Shown here piece by piece: positions 12,321 through 23,507 of a stretch of 64,000 nucleotides of DNA. A program made the translations under genes and the position numbers. Source of the DNA: Fomes fomentarius (taxonomy: Eukaryota; Basidiomycota; Agaricomycetes; Polyporales; Polyporaceae); assembly GCA_022606135.1 (NCBI GenBank), contig JABYQN010000001.1, positions 2,232,001-2,296,000 of the forward strand, in the 5' to 3' direction. Under the pieces are notes generated by a model. That model was not told the DNA's origin. It worked only from the letters and a program-made list of their open reading frames with translations, and made no database searches. Each line of letters starts with the position of its first letter. Position 1 is the stretch's first letter.

Positions 12321-14014
12321 TCATGTCCCGATCCGTGATGCCTCCTCTGAATATTCAGTCACCGTCATCTCTGTACTAACCTCTATCTGTGTCAGGGTGT
12401 GACTGGAGGCAGCCGTCGTTTCGTTCGCGCGGGTCGTGGACGCCAGGTTGTTGTCTCCAAGGCGCCGAGCTCTCCGAAGACTCGGGTCTCGCAAATTGAG
12501 TATGAGTCGAGACGTGAGCGTCGTGGAGAGGCTGTGTAAACACGAGGATGAGTGATCAGACAGTTATGGAACGGAGGCACCGCATACGAACACGTTGGTC
12601 AATGTGGTATCCATGCCCTTCAAGGGCGACCCGGACTGTGGTCGCAGGTTATTGACTGTGATTCGCGACGAACATATAGCGAACCGAACGTACACTGGAG
12701 ATCTATTTGTGAAAGCGTGAGCACCTTGAGTCTAGACAATGTAGCAAGAAGAGCTCACTAGGAACGTGATCATGTTTGCAACGTTTGTGGTGACAAGAAT
12801 ACTGTTCTTGCATATCGGCATAAGCTCCTAGAGAAAGAGGGGCCACCTACCCATAGTAGACCGTTCCTGAGGGTACCAGTGTCTGGGATGAGTACTGAGA
12901 GTAGCGCATCCTGACGACAGCAGATGCTCACCATCCCGAAACATCAACTCCAATAGGGCCCCAGGAAAGCGGCGGCGCATTCGCAATGCTTGCACCAGGG
13001 TCAATACGAAGATAGTCGTATCGAACCATAGCATAGCGGCCCATGCAAGGGCTAGATCTGCAGAGGCATCAGATGCTGAACGGCATCGTGGCAAAGCGTG
13101 TTCTTACGGATGCCTCTATGTACGCGTTGAAATATCAGCACATGTACCCTCGCGAATCTGTTGACACTTACTGTTCGTTTGTAAGCGATAGATTACATCC
13201 ATAGTAAGTGAAGGGCAAAGGTGTCACAGTTTGGACGGGGCTTTTGGTTGTTACGATAGAGATCTTAGGTCATCTGTGAGATGTATTCTATTTTGACAAT
13301 TGATTCAGCTCTCACCAGGCAGGCAGCACCTCCGCCAACATGTGATATAATGAGCAGAGCTAGAACTTTTTTGCTCCGGTCGTACAAGGCATATGTACGG
13401 ATAACCAACATGACTAACGATTGGAAGGGTCAGCAAAGGCTAAGTATACGCATGAAGCCAGAGACATACCGGCCACTAGAGCCTGTATTGATATTGCAAA
13501 GGCTTGGTGGTATGTTTGCAGTTGTCGACATCTGTAGAGGGCGGCTATGTCAGGTAGCACAAGGGTTGCTGTTGCTCCAAGTAGGAAAACGCACCCCTGT
13601 GAATGATGAACCAGTAAGAATGGAATCTTGCGATAATGTGATTTACATTACCTGTTCTGAGAGATCCGCGAAGTATTCGACAATGAGAGGAACCGCCCCA
13701 AGGAGACCGTAGTAGCGGATGATAACAAATAAGGCCGAGACGAGTGAGACATTCGCCGATTTCCAGAAGAAGTCGATCTCATTACTGATAGTCAAGGTAT
13801 AGTCGTAGTATAGGATAGCTATTAATTAAGTCAGTACAAACATCGAGTTCTATTACACCGACATACCAAACCCGACGAGCGTCAAGCAATTATTGGAGCG
13901 GACAGCCCAGCTCCTGCGCGAGCAAGGAGAATTGTTAGCGACACGTCAGGAACGCGGGATAGACACGTACCAGCTTTCAGCGGAGGCCTGCACAAACTGC
14001 GTTGTTGGATTCAT
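12321..14014 (-). CDS. DUF6533 multi-span membrane protein, array copy 6
   Basis: This is a complete DUF6533 gene. The start at 14014 gives a 44-nt first exon ending in a phase-2 GTACGT donor, then SWAVRSNNCLTLVGF (about 13870-13925), the YYDYTLTISNEIDFFWKS helix (about 13640-13825), TYHQAFAISIQALVAG (about 13475-13545), IRTYALYDRSKK (about 13340-13400), LAWAAMLWFDTTIFVLTLVQ (about 12940-13060), TNVANMITFLV (about 12745-12795), TTLTNV (about 12575-12610) and SRLILNLRDP in the last exon, which stops at 12321. Like copy 1 it has the FFW/FWK form of helix 1 and a different, Thr/Ser-rich tail without SSRMMSF. It is the outermost copy on the upstream side. Confidence 0.82.
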
Positions 14015-15180
14015 CGAGACCCAAGCCGATGGGGGAATAGTCCTGGAGAAGAGAAGTAGCGTGTGGGGGTAACAACACCCATGTATATGGTGTGAGACGG
14101 TGGGAACGCGCCCAATGGGAGCAAATTGTGATCAGTGCGCAAACTCTGCACCAACGAGCCCTTCAGCTAAATGGTTTCTGCCGTTCATCACGTCAATCAA
14201 GTAGTGTGCCGTCGTGAGGTTGCATCAAAAACCGCTTGGCAGTTGAATCGTGGGGATAGACTGGGGTTCATCTATTACCCAAAGCCATTGGGAGATACAA
14301 GGCGGTGTCGTGGATCACACTCCCTAAGCGTCAATATGAACCCTACTGTCAGCCGAGAATTTCGAACACTTACCTGACAATCCGCGCCTTGCGGGTGGGC
14401 CGAAGTTTCGCTCACGTATCGAAAGAGACGACAAAGTACCAGGGACATCTGTCATTATGCTGTGATTTGTCGGCCGGCGTGTAGTGCGTGTCCAAGAGGA
14501 AGCTCGTACAACAGGGATCGGCGCTGCGTTCGCTGATGCACCGTCACGGGTGCGTTCTGTAGATGAGATATGCACTGATCATCTTACACCAATGGGAAGG
14601 CTGCATGCACGTCGTCAGTGCCAAGGGCACTGAGGTCATGGATGCTCAGTACTATATACGTAGGCTAGAACGCACGCTCACCAGTCTTCGGACTTGAGGA
14701 ACGTTGTCGCCGCGGTTGACTTTCGATCCGCAGCCGACACGGCTTGTATGCCGGGGGAGAAACTTCGCGAGACAATCTCGAGACAATAATGATACAAGCT
14801 TGGATGCGGGAAGGTACGTATGTAGTGGCTTCGAACAGAGCGAAGGTGGCGCCTATTCGCCGCCGGTCCCGCTTCCGCTCGAGTTCAATAACTTTACGTA
14901 GCGACATGCCTTGCGAGCTGCAGCCCAGAGAAGTTGGAGTAACAGAATTCGGATTTCGGCACAACATGCCACGACAGCTCCTGAAAGTTGTGTAGAATGG
15001 CCTGGAAGCGGGCGAGTGTCGTTCTGTTCAGAAGCTTTTACATGTGGCGACAAGGCCAGCTGCTTCCAAACTGGGAAACGGTATCGTGTACTTAAAGTTT
15101 ACATCCTCAGCTGCGCGAGTTCCTCCGAGTCCCAAACCACGAAGCTGACGACACCCTCTGCACTGCCTGCATCAGATAAT
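14015..15180. other. Region upstream of the DUF6533 array; no gene called
   Basis: Several minus open frames of 66-100 codons (14324-14575, 14665-14967, 14853-15053) look mildly protein-like, but I recognise none and cannot join them convincingly. No DUF6533 motif is present, so the array stops at 14014. Confidence 0.4.
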
Positions 15181-15199
15181 CATACAATCTGGCTCCTTT

Positions 15200-15866
15200 C
15201 AACGCAAAGTCTCTCGTCCCCGTCCTCCTCGCAGCCTTCGTCGGCACCTACCTCCTCCTCACTAGTCCGCTCAGCCTTCATTTCCCATCGACGCCCTTCT
15301 ATTCTATCTTCACCAATCCCCACGCCAACACAATGGTATCTGCCACAGGATGGTACTCACGCGCGAGCCCGCACCCTTCTGCCCCGGACTTCACGCCTTC
15401 CAAGGATACACTCGTCTTCGCCGTCCTCCTAAACGCCCAAGCGGATCCAGAGGGCTTCACTCTTGCCGTCTTCCACCCGGACATCGCAGTCGACGCTCGC
15501 GGGCGCGTGCTGCAGGTACAGCCCGATGACTACGCCCGACTTACGGCTCTCGCGGAGGAGACAACCCATCTTCCTCAGACCGGCGAATTCCTGAACGCAT
15601 GGCGCGTTGCACATCGTTTCACGGAGCAGAAGAACCATCAACTTTTCTTCAAGACTTCCACGGGCGAGCTCAAACAGACGACCGTGCAAGGCTGGCATCT
15701 CGAGAACAAGCAGCTCAAGAAGCCCGTTGAGGGCTATACGGAGCTGCCCCCGGTGCTGTACGAGTTGTTTGGCTACATCCAGGAGGCACGGACGGACTAT
15801 GAGCGTGGTCGCGAAGAGAACCCGGAGCTGATTGCGAGGATCAAGGAGATCGTCCCTCGTTTTTGA
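15200..15866 (+). CDS. Unrecognised protein with N-terminal membrane anchor (start unresolved)
   Basis: The open frame ends with TGA at 15864-15866 and encodes a well-formed soluble domain preceded by a hydrophobic segment, LVPVLLAAFVGTYLLLTSPL, which looks like a signal anchor. The first ATG in the frame (15333) lies after that segment. Upstream, the frame stays open back to a TAA at about 15172, so the true start is probably in an earlier exon that I could not identify. The rest is rich in charged residues and ends in IKEIVPRF. I recognise no catalytic motif or family. It converges with the FUN14 gene on the minus strand, with about 190 bp between stop codons. An alternative is that translation starts at 15333, giving a 177-residue soluble protein. 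Confidence 0.6.
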
Positions 15867-16059
15867 GGTGAGTGTAAGAAAACCTGATTCGCTCACAATA
15901 ACTGACGGTAATGGCAAGGCGGTACGTATGAAGGGAGGAACGCTGACTACTGGCTGTATGTACGATATGTAACAACGGCAACTACGGGAATCTTACACTC
16001 CATTGTCCTGCTCGACGATTCTGTCCGTCTTCTGTCCGTCTTCTGCGCAGTCATCAACG

Positions 16060-16918
16060 TCACCCAACGCGGAGGCCAAGGCCGAAACCCGCGATAAAGG
16101 TTGCCCTTGGTTGGAAGTCCGCAGTCAAGAAGTCAATGATCCAACGGAAGAGCGATCCGACGTTGGGCGGCCTCCTCACGCCTGAGACATCTGTCCTGTA
16201 GAAGAGGTTCTCGAACCGCGTCGCAGCACGATTCCAGTCCACGCGGACGAGGGATAGAGAACCGAGATACTGCATTGAGAGAAAGAAATTCATCTCAGTG
16301 CTGCGCACGGCTGCGCGGGATCACCATGCTCACCTGGAGGAGGACGAAGACCCCACCCAGCGCGAACGCGACTACACGAGCGCCCTTCTTCACGAACACC
16401 CCCGCACATATCCCGCACACTGTGCCAAAGGTGAGCTCGTAGAAGTTAACGCTCGACTGCGGGGGTGGAGGGATGGAAGCCGACGCCGGAGATGACGTCT
16501 TGTTATCCGGTGGGGTTGGACGTGCAGTAGCAGGCGGAGCGGCCTTGGATGTTACAGCTGGAAAAACCGAGTGAATACACCGCGCATATACCTGATTCCA
16601 ACGCGACTCACGATCACAATAGATAATGGGAGCGGCAAGGAAGGTGAGCGCGAGCCCCACTCCCCCCGCAGCGTACCTGAGGACGTAGCGTGCAGTGTTC
16701 CTACGCTGCGCTGCCTTGTGTGCCGAGGAAGACGGCGGCATGAATCGTGCGGAAAAGGGCACAGGGGCGACATGGACGTATGGGCGGCGGACTGGGCCAG
16801 AGCGGTTGGGAGTGAAATAGCTTGTTGGCACGCCCGCGGATGGAGATGACATGGAGGGCGCTCTGCGCACCGTGCCCATGAGCGGGCGAGACATCAAGGA
16901 GGGTAGAGTAGGCAGCAT
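16060..16918 (-). CDS. FUN14: FUN14 family mitochondrial outer-membrane protein
   Basis: This is a three-exon gene for a protein of about 247 residues. The first exon (from 16918) is rich in Ser, Pro and Arg, like a mitochondrial presequence, and carries a hydrophobic stretch ending in FLAAPIIYCD. A 54-nt intron (about 16558-16611) leads to the core FUN14 segment, VNFYELTFGTVCGICAGVFV, followed by a second helix, AFALGGVFVLLQ. A second intron (about 16273-16324) precedes the final exon with YLGSLSLVRVDW and a glycine-rich end, FIAGFGLGLRVG. FUN14/FUNDC1 proteins sit in the mitochondrial outer membrane; the animal member is a mitophagy receptor. The assignment rests on the glycine-patterned helices and exon order. 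The start lies 290 bp from the divergent NOP2 start. Confidence 0.82.
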
Positions 16919-17208
16919 GGGTTGAAAGGAGGGGATGGTTCAGGAGTAAGCTCGAGACGTGCTGGGTCGTAGGATTGTAAGTAAGTACTTGTAGTGCAAA
17001 GTAGGTAGGACTTCGAATAGGCGCTTGAATGATCTTATCTGATAACAACAATCATGTATGCAAGTTTGATCGCGTGGCCCTCATCTCGGGCGCGTGAAAT
17101 TATTTCTGCGTTCTGTACTGGGGCTCATACTGTAACTACTACCAGACCTCGCGCATCTCTTGCTGTGGTATCTCCAGCCGTCTCTGTCTAGGTACTAATC
17201 CGAGCACA
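16919..17208. promoter_or_regulatory. Divergent promoter region, FUN14 / NOP2
   Basis: The 290 bp between the two start codons must hold both promoters. I see no clear TATA box. Confidence 0.4.
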
Positions 17209-19857
17209 ATGGGAAGGCGCGCGAAGAACAAGCAGGGCGACCCGGCACCTCTGGTTCCAGTGCAAGAAAATGCTGGGCGACCGTCCCAGAAGAAGCTCGG
17301 TAAACGAAAAGCGGACGATGTCGACTCTAGCAGCAAGCGACCTGCAAAAAAGGCTAAAGAGGGTGATGCTCGCGCTGGAAAGCCGGCCAAATCTCCTGCT
17401 ACGAAGGGGAAAGAAAAGAGCGGTCCGAAGAGCGCCGTAATAGCAAAGGCAAAGACCGACAAGCCCAAACTGAAGCATGCCGGGTTAGAGGACAAGGACG
17501 AGAAGGCGGGAAGCGATGAAGGCTGGGAAGATGTTCAGGACGATGATGACCTGCAAGCGCAGGCGAAGTACGTCTGTTTCGTGTTTGCTGCACTTGCTCG
17601 GTGGTTCTGACCTTGCTCGTACAGGTCATTATTCCATGACAGCGACGAAGAGGGTGGGTTCATCGGAGACCTGGATGACCTCGACATGGCGGACGCAGAC
17701 GACGAGTACGTACATTCTGTCTCGCATGGTCGTGTCAGCTCCCAACACCCGTCACAGCGACGACCTGCTACGAGGTCCAGCACAGGAGCTTGACCTCGGC
17801 TCGGACGTTGACGGGGACGAGCCTGAGCTTCCAGTCAAGCTGAAAGGCAAGAAATCAAAACAGCAAGAGCGTCCGCTCAAAATCATTCCCACCGGGTCGG
17901 ATGAGTCGTCAGACGACAGTGATGAGGATGAAGACGAGGACGGCCCCATCACAATGAAAAACATGGAGGCGCGATCGCGGGCGTTGGACGAGCGGGCACA
18001 GCACGAGGCTGAGCTCGACGCGGAGGAGATGCGCCAAGCAGCGCTCGCGGGAGAGGAGAGCGAGGACGACCTCGCAGACGCGGACGATGTGGATATGGAC
18101 GAGGAAGGCGAGGGCGGAGAGGACAGCGAAGGGTTTGTCCTGCCCACTGCAGAGGAGCGCGAAGAGGAGAAGAACAGAGGCGGTCCAGACGTGCATACGG
18201 TGCAAAAACGTATGCGCGAGATTGTGAAGATCCTGGGCAACTTTAGGAGATATGCTGCGAAGGGCAGGTGCGTGTGTTCAGCGTCGTTCTCCCTTGACCG
18301 CGTGCTTAAATGAAATGGTCGCAGGCCAAGATCGGAATATGTGCAGCAGCTCATATCCGACATTGCCAGCTACTACGGCTACAATGAGTTCCTCGCTGAA
18401 AAGCTTTTCCAGCTCTTCCCCGTTGCAGAGGTAGGTAGCGTTTACTATTACTTGATGATGATGCGAAAAGCTGACGTATGTCCTAGGCAATCGAGTTCTT
18501 CGAGGCCAATGAGGTTTCTCGACCGGTGACCATCCGAACGAACACTCTGCGCACACGACGACGCGACCTCGCACAAGCACTGATCAATCGCGGAGTCAAC
18601 CTGGAGCCCATCGGCAAATGGACGAACGTAGGCCTGCAAGTGTTCGAGAGTAGCGTCCCGATCGGTGCCACTCCAGAGTACCTTGCCGGTCACTACATGC
18701 TGCAAGCCGCATCCTCGTTCCTCCCGGTAATAGCGCTGTCACCCCAACCGGGTGAGCGCGTGCTGGACATGGCGTCTGCTCCCGGCGGAAAGACGACGCA
18801 CATGGCGGCACTCATGCAGAACACCGGGGTGGTATTTGCAAACGACGCGAACAAGGCGCGCACGAAGAGTCTTACAGCGAACGTGCATCGGCTGGGCTGC
18901 AAGAACGTCGTCGTGTGCTCGTACGACGGGCGCGAGTTCCCCAAGGTGATCGGCGGCTTTGACAGGGTCCTGCTGGACGCGCCGTGCAGCGGGACTGGAG
19001 TGATTAGCAAGGACGCGAGCGTCAAGACGAACAAGGTGCGCGCCCTGTGTCGTAAGAATCTCTGCATAGGGCTGACATATTCTTGGGCGTGGATTAACGT
19101 GTCGTAATGCGCATCTCGCAGTCTGAGCGGGACTTCACACTCCTATCACACCTGCAGAAACAGCTGATCCTCTGCGCAATCGACAGCGTGCAACCGGACT
19201 CTAAGACAGGCGGTTATCTCGTCTACTCGACGTGTTCCGTGACTGTCGACGAGAACGAGGCGGTGGTCGACTACGCGCTGCGCAAGCGTCCGAACGTGAA
19301 GCTCGTTGACGCTGAGCTTGAGTTCGGCCGTCCGGGGTACACTAGCTATCGCGGGAAGAAGTTCAACGACAAGCTCAGCCTTACTCGCCGGTTCTATCCT
19401 CACGTGCACAATATGGACGGTTTCTACGTGGCCAAGTTCAAGGTGGAGAAGCGCGCGAAGACGAGCAAGGCGCAGGAAGAAGAAACCAACGCCACGACTG
19501 AAGGCGCGGAAGCGGAAAGCGTGCCGTTTGCGTTCGACGAGGAGGCGGACAGGCCGTATCTACAAGGTGAGTACATCCTCACTCCTGTCTTCTTTCCACT
19601 TCCGTGCGTCTATGCACGTCAAGTGTGGGAGGGATCCGCCTATTGTTGCGGGTGATCGGAGCCGAACATGCTTTATTTTCTTGGGCGGTATCGTTAAATG
19701 ACGGCGGTGCATGCTAATCTGGGCCATCTCTCCCTTCACGATAGAATCGAAACGGAGATGGATGAAGGCAAAGGGCCTCAAGCCTCCGCCACGCTCAAAG
19801 GCGGCCCCTGTGGCGGCGGGCACAGAGCCAGTGGTCGCCGCCGCCGCCGCCGCCTGA
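17209..19857 (+). CDS. NOP2: Nop2/NSUN1-type rRNA (cytosine-C5)-methyltransferase
   Basis: This is a multi-exon gene for a nucleolar RNA m5C methyltransferase that modifies 25S rRNA and is needed for 60S subunit assembly. The first exons encode a Lys-rich, then very acidic N-terminal region with nucleolar-type basic clusters. The catalytic part has the SAM-binding block LDMASAPGGKTTH (about 18765-18805), motif IV DAPCSGTGVISKDASVK (about 18975-19030) and STCSV (about 19230), which supplies the second conserved cysteine. The family signature HNMDGFYVAKFKVEKR lies at about 19405-19450. The last intron (about 19567-19748) leads to a basic tail ending in a GCC-repeat-encoded run of alanines, with TGA at 19855-19857. 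Total length is about 750 residues, as expected for fungal Nop2. Confidence 0.93.
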
Positions 19858-21222
19858 TGTGCGTCGGTGTGTTCCGACCCGAGTCTATGACACGTAACGT
19901 CGCACTTCGCGTTCCCGGCGTAGAGCGGGTTATGGTTGTGCAAGTCGCCCTCGTCGGGAACTTCCATCTTCGATGCTCGATTGAATATTCTTTCTTTCTA
20001 GTTTGCGGTCTTGTCAATGTACCCCGCTTGAGCTGCTACCATCTTCCCAAATCCATATCTGACCGAGCGCGAGACTCCGCGACCGACCCTTGGTTGACCG
20101 CCAGGGCTCAGGGCATACCAAGCTCTCAACGTTCAACTGTCCATCTTTTGGTCCGCCGGCATCGATGCATGATGCGGGCGGTCGATAGGACGTGATCTAT
20201 GCCATGGCACTTCCAGTCACGTCCCGGTTCAAACAACAGATCGCTGCGAACCCGCGAACAGCCGCGAACTTGGGAACCCATTCTATCTCCCAAGGCCACA
20301 TGCCTCGCCGCATTGACTGTCGAATGTGTGCGCATGGGAGAGCGCGGGGCTTCGTCAAGCTTCGTCATCGTGTGCACGCGCCGCGTTCTTCTTGCGAATC
20401 GTAGCGGATCTGTCGAGAGCTCGAGAATCTGAGATGCCGGACATAGGCTTGGCGCTGACCGACGACGCCTGCCACGAGTCCATGACTATAGCCACTCTCC
20501 GCCTTATGATGTACGTATCGCCATACCAGACGAGCACGAGACCAATACGAGCCCGAGATACCAGGGCGTACCGTTCACCTGGTCTCATCTCGCAATCTGG
20601 CGAAGTGCATGGCCGGTGTCCGAAACCGAAGACCCGATAATGATGCACCTTGAGGGCGCCTATCACATTTGCTCGGCGATGGCTCATACAAGCAGGCGCG
20701 CCGCTCGCAAGCCGTTCACTATCGAATAATTGGAATGTTCTCCGCTCGATCGAAAGAAGACGCATGGATGGCGTGTATTGCGTCGATTCATGATACGACT
20801 CGTCCATGTGTACAACTAGTACAGGTAACAGTGCAGTCTGGGAAATACGCACTTATACACCAACGACGATATACGTATACGTACGTTATAGTGTATACAG
20901 CATGGCATTCGTCGGAGGAAACTAGGTATACAGAGAACGCAGGACAAGCAACAGAACTGTCTGTGGGTCTAGATTCGGAAGGTCGGATCAGATTGTGAGA
21001 GGGTTAGAAAGCTAATTCCAGCCGATTGCGCACGGAGCTCCGAGCCAAAGAGCGTCCGGCGTGGAGCAAGGTGGAACAGCGGTCGTCAGACAGCCCGGCG
21101 AGCAGGCAAACTGTCCCCATGTGGCACATCAGTCGGGTATCATCGTCCGTGCTGTGAATCAGACGGAAGGAAGGAAGGGGGTTCAGCTCTTCCTTTCCAT
21201 CGAACATTCATGCACTACAGAG
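19858..21222. other. Intergenic region, NOP2 to PalI-type gene
   Basis: No gene is called. A 165-codon minus frame at 20355-20852 is the longest unexplained frame (see findings). The rest holds short frames only. Confidence 0.4.
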
Positions 21223-22185
21223 TCAGATGTCAGCGGTGGGCGGATGAGCGCGGGAAGAGGGGTCTGACTTTATCTTTTCAGACTGCGGAGCTCTCTTAGC
21301 CCGACGACGACCGACGAAGACGTCTGCAAAGGAGAGGAGGATCGCAGCCCAGATGAATACCGCTGCGGCGATAGCCATAGCCACCTATAGACAAATGTCG
21401 CCAAGACGATGAGTGGTTGATGACATCATGTTAGAGACAGTGGGCGCACCGCGTTACCCCGGGAAAGAGATAAAACACCGTCAGCTTCATCGCTGATCTT
21501 GTTCCTCACGATGCTGCAAAACACGAGGTCGACGATGAACGTTACAGTAGTCAGAATCGCAGCAAGGAACGCCGTGGTGAGGGTCGCAATAAGCCATTGA
21601 CGGGAAACCGGTGCAGAGTCGAAGTAGCCGCGAGAGCGCCACTTCCTCACGAAGAGGGAGAAGACCAGTGCCAGGAATGTCAGGATGCAGTCTTTGTTAC
21701 GAGGTGATTGAGCGGGATTGGTGGCGGAATGAGACGATTAGAGATACACACCGACTACGTGCAGCACTAGGGCAGCGGAGAGGGTTGCCGAGATAGCGTC
21801 AGTGACATTGTCCACGTGAAGCAACTTGGCCACTTGAGGGTCGAAGGTGTAGCCCAAGTGGGCCTTTGAACACTGGCCGACGGAGGAGTGGTCTGTGCCG
21901 ACGACTCTAGAGTATCACAGGACGCAGAGAGAGATGCGGAAACACGTTAGGTGATTGTCAGGGAGCCGAATGTATTTAGACTTACTCGACCTCGAGGTTG
22001 GATGTACAGTATCCCCAAACGCCGAAACGAGCGGAACCACTAGCTCCCGAGTTGAAGAACGACGAACTAGTATCAGCAGATAACTGAAAGAGGTATATGC
22101 TCCTGATAATCGGGATGGAGAGGGAGACGAAAAGGAGCAGCAAGAAAGAAACGAGGAGAAACAAGGACGAAATCTTGGCGAGCAT
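21223..22185 (-). CDS. PalI/Rim9/Sur7-type four-span membrane protein
   Basis: This is a four-exon gene for a protein of about 260 residues. Exon 1 (from 22185) starts with a hydrophobic helix (LFLLVSFLLLLFVSL) and an extracellular stretch with FGVWGYCT, the G-x-W-x-x-C signature of the Sur7/PalI superfamily. Exon 2 (about 21745-21912) continues the loop with an Asn-x-Thr site. Exon 3 (about 21451-21695) carries two further helices, and exon 4 (21223-21387) has the fourth helix, AIAAAVFIWAAILLSFADVF, and a short basic tail ending at 21223. PalI/Rim9 proteins act in alkaline pH sensing at the plasma membrane, while Sur7 members act in eisosomes and wall integrity. The short tail does not separate these options. 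Confidence 0.8.
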
Positions 22186-23507
22186 GGCGATTCGTCAGCA
22201 GGTCGTGAGTGAGTCGTCTATGAAGGTCGGAGCGATGGAGAGAGCATGGTCGCGCGTGCAGGGAGACTTAAGTGACGAGCCAGAGTGCACGAGGAGGAGC
22301 TGCGAGGCCAATCAATTGCTATCACACAAGTGGAGTCGTCGTGGCACCGGTGACGCGTTGTCCTCCATAGCGTTTGTTTTGTTTGGAAAACGCAAATTCA
22401 AGGACAAGAGAACCAAGGGCACAGACGTTGTGCGCGTGTAGGCGTGCAGCGGAAGCGAGAGAGGCGGCAAGCGTGGCGGGTGCGGCGAGGGTGCGCCCGA
22501 CGTCGCGAGATTAAGCCTTTTACGTGGGAACCACTTGCCCATGGCTCCCCATTTCGGGCACTTACGTAGAAATGGCGGGCTTCCGCGCTTCCACGTGGAA
22601 ATCTGCTAATTGGTCGATGTGAAACACCTCCCTCTCGCCGAGTCACACAGTCCAGACGCTTCCGACGCTTACCCGCAACAGAACCACTACTACACCCGAG
22701 CCAAACAGCTCCGCCCGCTCTCGCGCTCCCCCTCATTCGCCCCCAGCGCAGCGCGCGATGTAGGGCGCGAGGGCGCGCACGCACGAGTCTGGGCACGGCG
22801 GGAGAATGAGGAACTTGAAGAGGGCGGCCTTTGGGAGGCTGGAGCAATTGTCGCGGAACAACATGATTCCCGATCGTCGCTAGACCATGGAACACGAACT
22901 GGACACCTCCTTCTTTCGGCTCTACCCAAATCAATTCTTTTTGTCACCTTGTGAACCGCGTTCCCACCGTTCTCTGTCCCAGTCCGTCCCCTGCCGCCCA
23001 AGCCAGTCCTCTCTCTGTGCACAAGTGTCGCAGGGAAAGGCATCCGGCGAGCACAGGCGGCCCAGGGAGAGTCGTCTTGCAGCCAGATACGTATGTGACA
23101 AGCAATCCCGGCTAAATAGATATCTCTGATCAACTTGTCGCAACAGCCCGGACGCGTGGCTCGATTCGGAAGTCCTCAACATTGGGCACGCCAAATTTAG
23201 TTTAGTCTTGTTTGTTCGGACTGTTTAAGGATAAGAAGGGCGCCGCCCTTCCAGGCTTACTCTCCCTATCTCTCTTTCTCTCTCGTTCTCTCTCCTTCCC
23301 TACAGCAAGCAAGGCCACAGAGCCCTCGCTCTCTTCCCATATACCACTATTGTGAGTCTTCAGTTGCTCTCGCAGCTTGTGTGTTGTCTCGTACGCGACC
23401 AGAGCGACGCGAGGGCTTGATCTCTTCTCATCACGTCTTGTTAATACGCGTCGTCTGACCACATCTGTTTTCTCGTACGCAGCTCACGATCCACTAAGTC
23501 TTCCATA
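22186..23507. promoter_or_regulatory. Divergent intergenic region with pyrimidine-rich leader
   Basis: This lies between the divergent genes starting at 22185 (minus) and 23508 (plus). A CT-dominated tract at about 23255-23305 lies upstream of the plus gene; such tracts are common near start sites of strongly expressed basidiomycete genes. The segment after it may be a 5' UTR, possibly with an intron. No protein gene is recognised. Confidence 0.4.

Larger units (their letters stand above)
549..14014 (-). repeat. Head-to-tail tandem array of DUF6533 genes
   Basis: Five complete copies (549-2260, 3136-4877, 6851-8586, 9675-11353, 12321-14014) and one 5'-truncated copy (about 5674-6140) all lie on the minus strand. 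The spacing is regular, with units of about 1.7 kb. Exon order and phase are the same in every complete copy, including a very short first exon ending in a phase-2 GTACGT donor. This is best explained by repeated tandem duplication. The spacers show no recognisable genes. Confidence 0.85.

Noticed and set aside
17752..18363. 203-codon minus-strand Ser-rich frame
   Set aside because: It is the antisense shadow of the acidic N-terminal region of NOP2.
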